Below, piece after piece: positions 1-7,658 of a DNA stretch of 64,000 nucleotides. The stretch lies in contig CAXXQT010000009.1 of assembly GCA_963674575.2 (NCBI GenBank), forward strand, positions 186,001-250,000, given 5' to 3'. The notes beneath the pieces were generated by a model, which was not told the origin of the DNA, searched no databases, and saw only the letters and a list, made by a program, of their open reading frames with translations. The position numbers and the translations under genes are program-made. How positions within the stretch are numbered: the first letter of the stretch is position 1; every line of letters starts with the position of its first letter. Origin of the DNA: JAAYAY01 sp963674575. Lineage in GTDB: Bacteria > Planctomycetota > Planctomycetia > Pirellulales > Thermoguttaceae.

Positions 1-1
1 T

Positions 2-220
2 TTCAAGCGTTGGACGGGCCATCGAGCGTCACAGATCCTCCGAATGGACGGCGAACATTTTTGGCAACGCGAGTGGTTTGATCATTGGTCACGTTCGGAT
101 GAGGAGGATGATAGGACTGTCAAGTACATCTGCAGGAACCCGGTCAAGGCACAACTCGTACAGCAGCATCTCGATTGGCCGTATGCAAGTTGGCGCAGTA
201 GGTGCCGTCTGCCGGGCTGA
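2..220 (+). CDS. REP-associated tyrosine transposase (RAYT), C-terminal part, cut by the window edge
   Basis: The frame is open from the window edge and gives 72 residues. They match the C-terminal part of the Y1/IS200-like RAYT family: a Gly-Glu-His-Phe-Trp-Gln-Arg-Glu-Trp-Phe-Asp-His stretch followed by Val-Lys-Tyr-Ile-Cys-Arg-Asn-Pro-Val-Lys-Ala and Trp-Pro-Tyr-Ala-Ser-Trp. RAYTs are single-copy domesticated transposases that act on REP palindromes. The stop codon TGA (218-220) lies inside the first copy of the REP array that follows directly, so the REP has overwritten or supplies the 3' end. The HUH motif and catalytic Tyr would lie partly outside the window and cannot be checked. The family call comes from motif recognition by eye. 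Confidence 0.8.
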   Translation, partial: FKRWTGHRASQILRMDGEHFWQREWFDHWSRSDEEDDRTVKYICRNPVKAQLVQQHLDWPYASWRSRCRLPG

Positions 221-362
221 ACAAAGTAGGTCCAGCCTGCCGGGCTGGACAAAGTAGGTCCAGCCTGCCGGGCTGTACAAAGTAGGTCCAGCCTGCCGGG
301 CTGGACAAAGTAGGTCCAGCCTGCCGGGCTGGACAAAGTAGGTCCAGCCTGCCGGGCTGGAC
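198..362. repeat. Tandem array of six 28-bp REP-type hairpin units
   Basis: Six head-to-tail copies with a period of exactly 28 bases start at 198, 226, 254, 282, 310 and 338; the last stops at 362. Each unit is GTAG, then a hairpin with 8-bp arms GTCCAGCC / GGCTGGAC around TGCCG, then AAA. The first copy is degenerate and the third has one substitution in its right arm. A GTAG tetranucleotide at the foot of a palindrome is the hallmark of REP elements processed by RAYTs, and a RAYT gene ends inside copy one. There are no spacers, so this is not a CRISPR array. Confidence 0.9.
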
Positions 363-390
363 CATGAACAATCAGCAAACCGCAACCCAG

Positions 391-417
391 GTCCCGCTCG
401 GCAAGCGGGACCTACTA
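391..417 (-). repeat. Single inverted REP-like palindrome
   Basis: Read on the minus strand this is GTAG followed by a palindrome with arms GTCCCGC / GCGGGAC. It has the same architecture as the adjacent array but a different stem sequence and the opposite orientation. It sits about 30 bases upstream of the sulfatase start and could act as a hairpin in the 5' leader. Confidence 0.7.
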
Positions 418-447
418 ACTACCCCCGAGGCAGACTGGAGAGACGCC

Positions 448-2865
448 ATGAGACGCGTGCTACCTTTTCTGACAGCGAGCTTTCTGCTCCTCGGTGTTTT
501 CGCCGCGGCCGTGTCGGCCCAGGATTTCAACCGGTCCATTCTGCCGGTTCCCGAACAGACCTTTAAAGGCAAGATCGGCCTGCGCCCCGCCGACTCGGTG
601 AAGGACTTCCCCAAGGAAGTCTCACCTCCCGAAGGGGCTCCGAACATCCTCCTGATTCTGACGGACGATGTTGGGTTCGGGGCGAGCAGCACCTTCGGCG
701 GACCGATTCCGACACCGACCTTCGACACCATTGCCAAGAACGGCCTCCGCTACAACCAGTTCCACACAACGGCCCTTTGTTCGCCCACCCGGGCTGCCCT
801 GCTCACCGGGCGCAACCACCACAGCGTGGCCACGGCCTGCATCATGGAAGCCGGCATCGGCTACCCGGGTTACAACACCTTGGTCCCCCAGTCGAAACGA
901 GGGCTTGGCGATATCCTCAAGCTGAACGGCTACAACACTGCCTGGTTCGGGAAGAACCACAACGTGCCGGATTGGCAGTCGAGCCAGGCGGGGCCCTTCG
1001 ATCTGTGGCCCGTGGGACTGGGCTTCGAATACTTCTACGGATTCGTCGGTGGCGACACCAGCCAGTGGTCGCCCGCGATTTTTGAGAACACGCGTCCCGT
1101 CGAGCCCCCGCACGACGATCCAAACTACAACTTCGACGAGGACATGGCCGACCACTGCATCAACTGGATCCGCATGCAGCATGCAGTCGCGCCGAAGAAG
1201 CCGTTCTTTGCCTACTACGCCCCCGGGACGGCCCATGCGCCGCACCATGCTCCCAAGGATTGGATTGCCAAGTTCAAGGGCAAGTTCGATTACGGATGGG
1301 ACAAGCAGCGTGAGATGACCCACGCCAGGCAGTTGGAGATGGGCATCATCCCCCGAGGAACCAAGCTGACGAAGCGAGTGCCGGGCATCGAAGATTGGGA
1401 TGCGCAAACTGCCGACCAGAAGAAGGTCTTTGCTCGGATGATGGAGGTGTACTGCGCGGCTCTGGCCCACTGCGACTATCAGATGGGCCGCATCATTCAA
1501 GCTATTGCCGAGACAGGAGAACTCGATAACACGCTCGTTATCTACATCATGGGCGACAACGGCGCTTCCGCAGAAGGTAGTTCCCAGGGGTTGCTGAATG
1601 AGATGACCTTCTTCAACAACATCAAGGAGCCCTTCGAGCAGGTTCTAGCGCAGATGGACGAACTGGGCGGTCCGATGACGTTCAACCACTATCCGATCGG
1701 TTGGGCCCACGCCATGGACACGCCCTTCCAGTGGACGAAGCAAGTCGCTTCGCACTTTGGCGGCACCCGCAACGCAATGTGCATTGCCTGGCCCAAGGGC
1801 ATCAAGGCCCACGGCGAACTGCGAACGCAGTTCCATCATGTGATCGACATTATGCCGACCATCCTCGATTGTGTCGGAATCGAACAGCCCGTTTCGGTGT
1901 ACGGTGTTCAGCAGGCGCCGGTTGAAGGCGTCAGCATGCGGTACACCTTCGACGACGCCAAGGCGAAGTCGAAACGCACCACGCAGTATTTTGAGATGTT
2001 CGCCAACCGCGCCCTTTATAACGACGGCTGGATCGCCACGACGACGCCCGTCACGCCGCCGTGGGTCAGTGTCGCCAAGCCCGTCGATCCCATCGACGGC
2101 TACAAGTGGGAACTCTACAACATTGCGGAAGACTTTTCGGAAGCCAATAACCTGGCCGCTGCCGAACCGGATCGACTGCGAGAGTTGCAGCGTCTGTTCT
2201 ACATTGAAGCCGTCAAGTACAACGTGCTCCCGTTGGACAACAGCAAGGTCGAACGTCTCGACGTGCGCAACCGGCCGAGCAACATCCGCGGCATGAACGA
2301 ATTCAAGTACTACGACGGCATGAGCCGGATCCCCGAGGGCTCGGCGCCGGACTTGAAGAACAAGTCGTTCGGCATCAGTGCCGCCGTGGAGATCCCGAAG
2401 GGGGGCGCCGAGGGCATGCTGATGACTCAGGGCGGTCGCTTTGCCGGAATGGGACTCTACATGCTTCAGGGGCGGCCGGTCTTCACCTACAACCTCTGCG
2501 GCGTCGAACGCTATACGGTCGCCGGCAAGGAGCCCGTGGGACCGGGCAAGCACGTCATCACCCTCGACTTCAACTACGACCACGACAAGGGCGTTGGGGC
2601 CGGCGGCCAGGCGACCCTGACTGTGGACGGCAAGGAAGTCGCCAGCGCGAAGCTGCCGCAGACGATCGCCTATCGCATGTCGCTCGACGAGACGCTCGAC
2701 ATCGGCGAAGACACCGGCACCCCAGTCAGCGAAGAGTACAAGGTGCCGTTCAAGTTCACCGGCGCCTTGGAGAGCGTGACGATCAACACCACAGAAAAGC
2801 AGCTCACACCGGAGCAACTGAAGAAGTACCGCGAAGGACGAGTGAAGGCTGCGTTGGCTCAGTAA
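448..2865 (+). CDS. Secreted arylsulfatase (formylglycine type)
   Basis: This 805-residue protein belongs to the type I sulfatase family, which hydrolyses sulfate esters using a formylglycine made from Cys or Ser. Visible signatures are the metal-binding start of the fold (Asn-Ile-Leu-Leu-Ile-Leu-Thr-Asp-Asp), the maturation motif Cys-Ser-Pro-Thr-Arg-Ala-Ala-Leu-Leu-Thr-Gly-Arg, and the later Gly-Asp-Asn-Gly metal ligand motif. The ATG at 448 is preferred because it starts a clear signal peptide (two Arg, hydrophobic core, Ala-Ala-Val-Ser-Ala) with GGAG upstream; the frame could be extended to 364 but that runs into a REP palindrome. About 250 residues follow the catalytic core, including a beta-rich region like that of PAS/AtsA-type arylsulfatases. 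The product is probably periplasmic. Confidence 0.93.
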   Translation: MRRVLPFLTASFLLLGVFAAAVSAQDFNRSILPVPEQTFKGKIGLRPADSVKDFPKEVSPPEGAPNILLILTDDVGFGASSTFGGPIPTPTFDTIAKNGLRYNQFHTTALCSPTRAALLTGRNHHSVATACIMEAGIGYPGYNTLVPQSKRGLGDILKLNGYNTAWFGKNHNVPDWQSSQAGPFDLWPVGLGFEYFYGFVGGDTSQWSPAIFENTRPVEPPHDDPNYNFDEDMADHCINWIRMQHAVAPKKPFFAYYAPGTAHAPHHAPKDWIAKFKGKFDYGWDKQREMTHARQLEMGIIPRGTKLTKRVPGIEDWDAQTADQKKVFARMMEVYCAALAHCDYQMGRIIQAIAETGELDNTLVIYIMGDNGASAEGSSQGLLNEMTFFNNIKEPFEQVLAQMDELGGPMTFNHYPIGWAHAMDTPFQWTKQVASHFGGTRNAMCIAWPKGIKAHGELRTQFHHVIDIMPTILDCVGIEQPVSVYGVQQAPVEGVSMRYTFDDAKAKSKRTTQYFEMFANRALYNDGWIATTTPVTPPWVSVAKPVDPIDGYKWELYNIAEDFSEANNLAAAEPDRLRELQRLFYIEAVKYNVLPLDNSKVERLDVRNRPSNIRGMNEFKYYDGMSRIPEGSAPDLKNKSFGISAAVEIPKGGAEGMLMTQGGRFAGMGLYMLQGRPVFTYNLCGVERYTVAGKEPVGPGKHVITLDFNYDHDKGVGAGGQATLTVDGKEVASAKLPQTIAYRMSLDETLDIGEDTGTPVSEEYKVPFKFTGALESVTINTTEKQLTPEQLKKYREGRVKAALAQ

Positions 2866-2868
2866 AGC

Positions 2869-2964
2869 GTAGGGTGGGCACCACCCACCAATTTCCTCAA
2901 TAGCAAAGCAGGGAGGCACCGCCCACCGATTTCCGGCGTACTTGGTGGGCGGTGCCCACCCTAC
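2869..2964. repeat. REP-like palindromes in inverted arrangement
   Basis: Directly behind the sulfatase stop is GTAG plus a palindrome of the type GGTGGGCACCACCCACC. At 2943-2964 the inverse complement of a related element reads into CCTAC, and a third, partial copy lies between them. The pair forms a BIME-like inverted module that could fold into one long hairpin and end transcription. Confidence 0.65.
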
Positions 2965-2992
2965 TTCGTGCCGCCCTGAAAGGACACTACTA

Positions 2993-4283
2993 ATGACGAA
3001 CAGGTCACAAATTCTCGCCACCATGATGCTCTGGAGTGCGGTCGCACTGAGTTCCATGACAGTTTGCCGCGCCCAGGAAAACGGGCCCGTTGTCGACCTG
3101 GGGAAAGCCACGCTGGCTGGGGATGAAGTCATTGCGACTCCATCCGGCATTGGCAACATCCAGCTCGTCGACAACTACTTCGACGATGATGCGTCCCGGC
3201 GGCTCTTCGACCAGATGGACTACCAGCGAGCCTGCCAGGCCTACATTTGGAGCACGCCGCTGGTGAGCATGACCACCTGGCGCGACGCCGAAGCTAAGGC
3301 CTATGGCGTAACGAGTGAAACCGATTTCGTTGTCCTCAAGTCGCTGAAGGAGAAACGGGGTATTGTCACGGCGAATCTGACGACGCCCTATATCTTCAAC
3401 TTCATCAGTCTCGCCGACGGCCCCCTGCAGATCGACTATCCGGCGGGCCAGACCGCTGGTGGCGTTCTCGATTTCTGGCAGCGTCCCGTCTTCGATCTCG
3501 GGCTGACCGGTCCGGATAAGGGCAAGGGAGCGACCTATGTCGTCGTCGGGCCTGAAGGCGATCCGGCGAAGTACAAGAAGGACGGCGTGAACGTCTTCCA
3601 AAACGCCACCAACAACATTTTCATCGGCCTGCGCATCCTGGAGAAAACCCCGGGCTATTTCGATAGATTTGCCTCCCAGTACCGTATCGGTCGCGATGGG
3701 TGAACTCATGCTGCGCAACCTCCAGGTCAATCCTCGCTACGCCGAGCCGTACTGGAAGGGCACGTCCTGGTACAAGAGCTTCGATTTCCAGATCCCGCAG
3801 GAAACCGAAACCATGCAGCAGCTCGACGAGCGCGGCACGTGGTTCTATGAGGCCGTCACCAGTACCGAAGGCATGGTCAACCCGACTCCTGGCGCCGGTC
3901 AGGTCTACATGACGACGAAACGCGACAGCAAGGGCGACCTGCTGCGGGCGGACAGAAGCTACCAATTGCATGTGCCGGCGAAGGTGCCAATCAAGCAGTT
4001 CTGGTCGCTTACGCTCTACAGCGAGGACACCCGGCGTCCCTACGATAATGGCGGCAGCGAGATTTCCGATGTCAGCCTCGACAGCAACATAAAGCAACTG
4101 CAGTACAACCGCGACGGATCGATCGACCTCTATGTCGGCGGCAAAGCCCCGAAGGGGAAGGAACGCAACTTCCTCAAGACGGTCGGCGATGACGGCTGGT
4201 TTGTGTACTTCCGGCTTTACGCGCCGCTGCAACCGTTCTTCGACAAGTCATTCCGCCTTCCGGACTTTGAGAGAATCGACTGA
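2993..4283 (+). pseudogene. DUF1254/DUF1214 secreted protein, disrupted by internal deletion and frame change
   Basis: The 5' frame (2993-3703) encodes a signal peptide and a DUF1254 domain; the 3' frame (to 4283) encodes the DUF1214 domain, including Trp-Tyr-Lys-Ser-Phe-Asp and a conserved end Phe-Phe-Asp-Lys-Ser-Phe-Arg-Leu-Pro-Asp-Phe. The frames switch between about 3669 and 3700. From memory of the family, intact relatives have roughly 80 more residues between these parts (a Tyr-Pro-Tyr region and a linker), so this looks like an internal deletion that also shifted frame, not a single-base error. The start at 2993 has AAGGA upstream. Such proteins are exported and of unknown biochemical function, and often sit beside sulfatases as here. 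Confidence 0.8.
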
Positions 4284-4403
4284 AACGCGACTGGTTCCGA
4301 TCTCGGGTCGACCGTTTCCGAGTCGTATGTTGCACCAAACTCGTTTACAGGAAAGATCGACAAGGTGGATATCGAGTTGAAATAACATCTGCGGCGAGAG
4401 CAA

Positions 4404-4465
4404 GCAGGGTGGGCGCCGCCCACCAATTCCAAGCAAGTTAGCGGGGCGGACCTTGCCCGCCTTAC
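4404..4465. repeat. Two REP-like palindromes
   Basis: A copy of the GGGTGGGC/GCCCACC family seen at 2869-2964 lies at 4404-4424. It is followed at 4439-4465 by a second palindrome that on the minus strand reads GTAAGGCGGGC...GTCCGCCCCGC. Both lie between the DUF1254 remnant and the DUF3302 remnant. Confidence 0.55.
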
Positions 4466-4478
4466 AGGGAAAACTCCC

Positions 4479-4689
4479 ATCTTCCTGAACTACCTCGCCC
4501 TGGTTCTGCTCATTATCGGGGCACTGCTGGTGTTCTATACGTTCATCTACATCCACGACCTGCCCCACAAGATCGCGGAGAATCGCAATCACCCGCACTC
4601 CGAGGCCATTCACGCCGCCTGTTGGCTTAGCCTGCTAACCCTGCACGCGATCTGGCCCTTGGTCTATATCTGGGCAGTCGCCAAGCCTG
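4479..4689 (+). pseudogene. DUF3302 inner-membrane protein, C-terminally truncated and without a normal start
   Basis: The frame shows the DUF3302 (YiaW-like) pattern: a first membrane segment, then Phe-Ile-Tyr-Ile-His-Asp-Leu-Pro, Lys-Arg/Asn-His-Pro-His, and a second segment Ser-Leu-Leu-Thr-Leu-His-Ala-Ile-Trp-Pro. The expected Met before Phe-Leu-Asn-Tyr is an ATC codon at 4479; only an internal GTG at 4530 could start. Homology ends near 4689, where the reverse complement of an unrelated gene begins, so the cytoplasmic C-terminal tail is gone. Two independent defects make a functional product unlikely. Confidence 0.6.
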
Positions 4690-5622
4690 ATGTTTCACGC
4701 GAACGCCTTCCGGTCGATCCTTGTAGTCGCTGATCACCTCACCCTGATAACGGCGGTCCGGACGTTTGCCCAAGAACCGCAAGACGTCACGGCTATCGAA
4801 GGTGGCAATGGCTCCGCGGGTAAGTTGTGCATAGAACTTTGCCAAGGCTTCCGAGGACGTGAAGGCAATGTCTGTGGCCCACTCCGTCTGGAAAGCCGAC
4901 CAGTAGTACGACATTCCCTGGGAACGGAACATTCGCCCGTGCGCGGGATTCAGTCTTCTTGCCACGGCATCGAGCACCTTTGGCCAGTTGGTCTTGTGCA
5001 TCCGGTCCATGATCGTTTGAGCCTTGGCGAAATCCTCGATCCACGGAAAGCCGTTCTTGTACCGCTCGTACGGCAGGCCGGATTCATCCATCCGTCGCGA
5101 AAGCCACTCTCGACCGTTGAGACAGACCTGGATGGGAAACGGAAACCAAGTCTGAATTCGGGCCGACATGAAGCCGAATCGAGGGTCGATCCAATAGTGG
5201 TAGAGAAACTTGCACTTGCGCGTGCGAGATATCAACTCGAGTTTCTTCTTGTCGCGGTTGCGGTAGATGTCATAAGTCTGGCAGGGTTCGACGCAAGTCA
5301 ACACGCAGATCAGCCCGTCTTGCACGTCGTCATTCATAGCGATCTCGCGGGCGATTTCGTCCTTGCGATCTTTGGGCGACGCAAGATACTCCACCGGTCG
5401 CCCCGTTTCTTGAGCCGCCGCCAGCGAGGCGTCGATCAATCGTGCCGTCATGGCCTGGGCATGGTCGCCGAAGTTCTTCAACAGAACCCCCGCACGACTG
5501 AGATAACCCATCATACCCTCCACAAAGGTGAGCATCCGCAAGGTGCCACGAAGAACAATCCGGTCCCAACCGCTCAATTCTCCCGTGACGTGTTCCGCAT
5601 GTTGTGGTACAAGAGCGTTCAT
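4627..5622 (-). CDS. Conserved hypothetical protein of unknown family, probably 3'-truncated
   Basis: The start at 5622 (Met-Asn-Ala-Leu-Val-Pro-Gln-His) has a good AGAGGA ribosome site. The protein is charged and soluble, with no signal peptide or membrane segment, and many aromatic residues (a Tyr-His-Tyr-Trp-Ile-Asp-Pro-Arg-Phe-Gly region, a Cys-Leu-Asn-Gly-Arg-Glu-Trp motif). I recall closely similar hypothetical proteins of about 450-500 residues in planctomycetes, often in several copies per genome, but cannot name a family or function. Here the recognisable part stops at Val-Lys-His (about 4690), and the last 21 or so codons read antisense through the DUF3302 remnant. The gene is therefore truncated at a recombination junction. 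Multi-copy occurrence would suit a mobile or selfish element. Confidence 0.55.
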   Translation of the reverse strand: MNALVPQHAEHVTGELSGWDRIVLRGTLRMLTFVEGMMGYLSRAGVLLKNFGDHAQAMTARLIDASLAAAQETGRPVEYLASPKDRKDEIAREIAMNDDVQDGLICVLTCVEPCQTYDIYRNRDKKKLELISRTRKCKFLYHYWIDPRFGFMSARIQTWFPFPIQVCLNGREWLSRRMDESGLPYERYKNGFPWIEDFAKAQTIMDRMHKTNWPKVLDAVARRLNPAHGRMFRSQGMSYYWSAFQTEWATDIAFTSSEALAKFYAQLTRGAIATFDSRDVLRFLGKRPDRRYQGEVISDYKDRPEGVRVKHQAWRLPRYRPRARSRAGLAG

Positions 5623-5820
5623 GGCGTTCCTCTTTTGGGTAAACGTTTTCGGTTACAAAAACATCTACCTCACAAAAGGCGGAACGCCTTTTTCAATCAC
5701 TTTGGTTGCGGCCGAGCGTCAGCGAGGCCGCGCTGGGTTACCACAAGCTGTGGTGGATGCGCAACTACGCCCGCTGCGTGCACACCGCGATGCGAACCCT
5801 TGGATCAATCGTGTACGGCC

Positions 5821-6414
5821 ATGAAGATCGTCATGGTTCCCGAGTACACGACGGAAACCCGCTCGGTCTGCTCCACGGAGTGTAAGGAAGAACAGCGGAG
5901 CCGTGCCGTCACCACCTACAAGACGGTGCCGGTGACCGAGGAAAGAGTCCGTGTGAAGACGGTCTACGTTCCCAAGACCGAGACCAAGACCGTCGAGTAT
6001 ACGGTAAGTGTGCCGGCCAAGGAGGAGAAGACCTACGAGTACACAACAACCGTTCCCGTCTGGTCGGAGGAGACCGAAGAGTACACGGTCAAGGTCCCCG
6101 TCATCGTCGAAGTGGAAGAAAACTATACGGTGAAAGTGCCCGTTGTGGAGGATGCCGAATTCTGCTACACCGTGCAGGTACCCTATACGGTGACCCGTCA
6201 GGATTGCGTTCCGCAGAAGAAAATCGAAACCTATACGGTCCGCGTGCCGGTGCCCGTGGTCAAGCAGGTCGAAGTACAGGTGTGCAGGATGGTCCCCAAG
6301 GTAGTGACCGTCGAAATCAACCCCTGTGCTTCCGGTAGCAGCCAACCCGCGTGCGGCGGTTCGTGTGGTTGTGGCTCGAAGCCCAAGGTCACGAAGCGAC
6401 GTTGCGGCTGCTGA
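5821..6414 (+). CDS. YTV-repeat secreted protein, 5' end lost
   Basis: Low-complexity protein built from repeats of the form Tyr-Thr-Val-x-Val-Pro, with charged Lys/Glu spacers and a Cys/Gly-rich tail ending Arg-Arg-Cys-Gly-Cys. Proteins with these YTV/TVPV repeats are common in planctomycetes and are exported; their function is unknown, although a cell-wall or extracellular role is often assumed. The first Met in this reading is at 5821, but the frame stays open upstream and encodes a Cys-rich segment (about 5716-5820) like the mature N-terminal part of relatives. No signal peptide or ribosome site is present before that. I conclude that the signal-peptide region was removed by the same rearrangement that placed the 4690-5700 segment here. 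Confidence 0.7.
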   Translation: MKIVMVPEYTTETRSVCSTECKEEQRSRAVTTYKTVPVTEERVRVKTVYVPKTETKTVEYTVSVPAKEEKTYEYTTTVPVWSEETEEYTVKVPVIVEVEENYTVKVPVVEDAEFCYTVQVPYTVTRQDCVPQKKIETYTVRVPVPVVKQVEVQVCRMVPKVVTVEINPCASGSSQPACGGSCGCGSKPKVTKRRCGC

Positions 6415-6708
6415 GCGACGCATGACGACTTTGTCGCGACTCCTGCACGTACCGAGCGACACGATCCGCTTCCGCCCGGGCTTTGTTTGAAGAACGGGCC
6501 GCGGGTCTGGGAGCGTGCAAACGAGCCACTCCGCGGGGCGTCCGGCCAAGGCATGTCACGGATATGTCGACGCGGGCCCCAGCGGATGGCTCGTCTTGCC
6601 GCTCCCAATCCGCCAATCACACCAAAGCCAACTTGTTCCTTCAACCTCGACTCGTTCAATCGCACATTTCCAAAAGTCCGCTGTTTGACCCTCCGGGAGA
6701 TAGTACCC
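6415..6708. other. Intergenic region with no recognisable gene
   Basis: About 290 bases between the YTV-repeat gene and the next secreted protein. The plus-strand frame of the downstream gene stays open through it but has no hydrophobic or conserved pattern. I see no convincing promoter or terminator. Confidence 0.5.
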
Positions 6709-7587
6709 ATGAGAACACTGACCCATCCACATGCACTGCCGGCACTTCTCTTGTTGACATGGGCCTGCACGGCCATGGGGGCTGAAGACCAACCGCCCTT
6801 GCCTGAGGCGAAGCCCGCCGCCAAAGCAGAAGAAGCTCCTTTGGCAGCGGCTACCCTCGTGGAAGAGACCGCCGCGCCCGCCAGTTCCCAACCGGCGGTT
6901 TCGCTCGCCCCGAAGAAGGTGGCGGACAAAACACCGGCAGCAGCCGCGGCCCTGTCGGTGACTCTCCAGTTGAACGTGGGCAATGCGGAGCTCCGGGGCA
7001 CGCTGCTCAGTTCTCCAGAGTTTTCCATGAAGACCTCGTTCGGCGAACTGATGATCCCCATGTCGCAGGTTGCCGGTGTCAAAATGGCAGGCGACGGAAA
7101 CACCTCGACCACGGTCGTCATGCACAACGGGGATTCCGTCACGGGAGCATGGGATCTCGATCGACTCGAACTACAAACCGAATGGGGCACCGCTACGGTG
7201 GACGGCACGGCGATCAATTCGATTCTGTTCGTTCCTGACATGGCATGGGTGTCCGAAACCGGGCAGGCCGGCACACGTTGGGAATTGCTCTCGAAACCGA
7301 AAGCCGACGAGGCCACACCACCTCCCGGGAATGTGAAATCGGGCGACATTGTCGTGGTCATCGCAGACAGTGAACTGAAGGCAGGCGAAGATGTCGTCGG
7401 CAAAGTCAGCCGAGACGAGGTCCTCGTGATCCAGGGCGAGCTCGAGTCGTATTACTACGTCGACACCGGCAAGGTCGCGGGCTGGATCTCCAAGGAGAAT
7501 GTCGCGCCCTACAAGGATCCGGAGCCAGCCCCTGCCAGCGGTAACAAAAAGGAAGTGGCGAAGACCCGCCGGGCCTCAACTCGCTAA
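6709..7587 (+). CDS. Secreted protein with C-terminal SH3-like domain
   Basis: 292 residues. The ATG at 6709 begins a signal peptide (hydrophobic Leu-Pro-Ala-Leu-Leu-Leu-Leu core ending near Ala-Met-Gly-Ala) with GGGAGA upstream; upstream extension in frame to 6487 has no signal character. An Ala/Pro/Glu-rich linker (about residues 27-90) leads to a beta-rich domain (about 95-180: repeated Gly-Asp-Ser-Val-Thr-Gly type turns) and a C-terminal SH3-like domain (about 210-270, with Lys-Val-Ala-Gly-Trp-Ile-Ser). The next gene carries a similar SH3-like module at its N-terminus, so the two probably belong together. Bacterial SH3-like domains often bind peptidoglycan or peptides, but the ligand here is unknown. 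Confidence 0.7.
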   Translation: MRTLTHPHALPALLLLTWACTAMGAEDQPPLPEAKPAAKAEEAPLAAATLVEETAAPASSQPAVSLAPKKVADKTPAAAAALSVTLQLNVGNAELRGTLLSSPEFSMKTSFGELMIPMSQVAGVKMAGDGNTSTTVVMHNGDSVTGAWDLDRLELQTEWGTATVDGTAINSILFVPDMAWVSETGQAGTRWELLSKPKADEATPPPGNVKSGDIVVVIADSELKAGEDVVGKVSRDEVLVIQGELESYYYVDTGKVAGWISKENVAPYKDPEPAPASGNKKEVAKTRRASTR

Positions 7588-7658
7588 CGGGACGTGATAC
7601 TCGCACGCCGGTTATCAACACAGGTTTCCTCAACTCGTACCCAACAAGGGCTGGTGAC

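Noticed and set aside
198..362. Regular 28-base repeats that could suggest a CRISPR array
   Set aside because: The units follow each other without unique spacers, each contains its own hairpin and a GTAG foot, and no cas gene is nearby.
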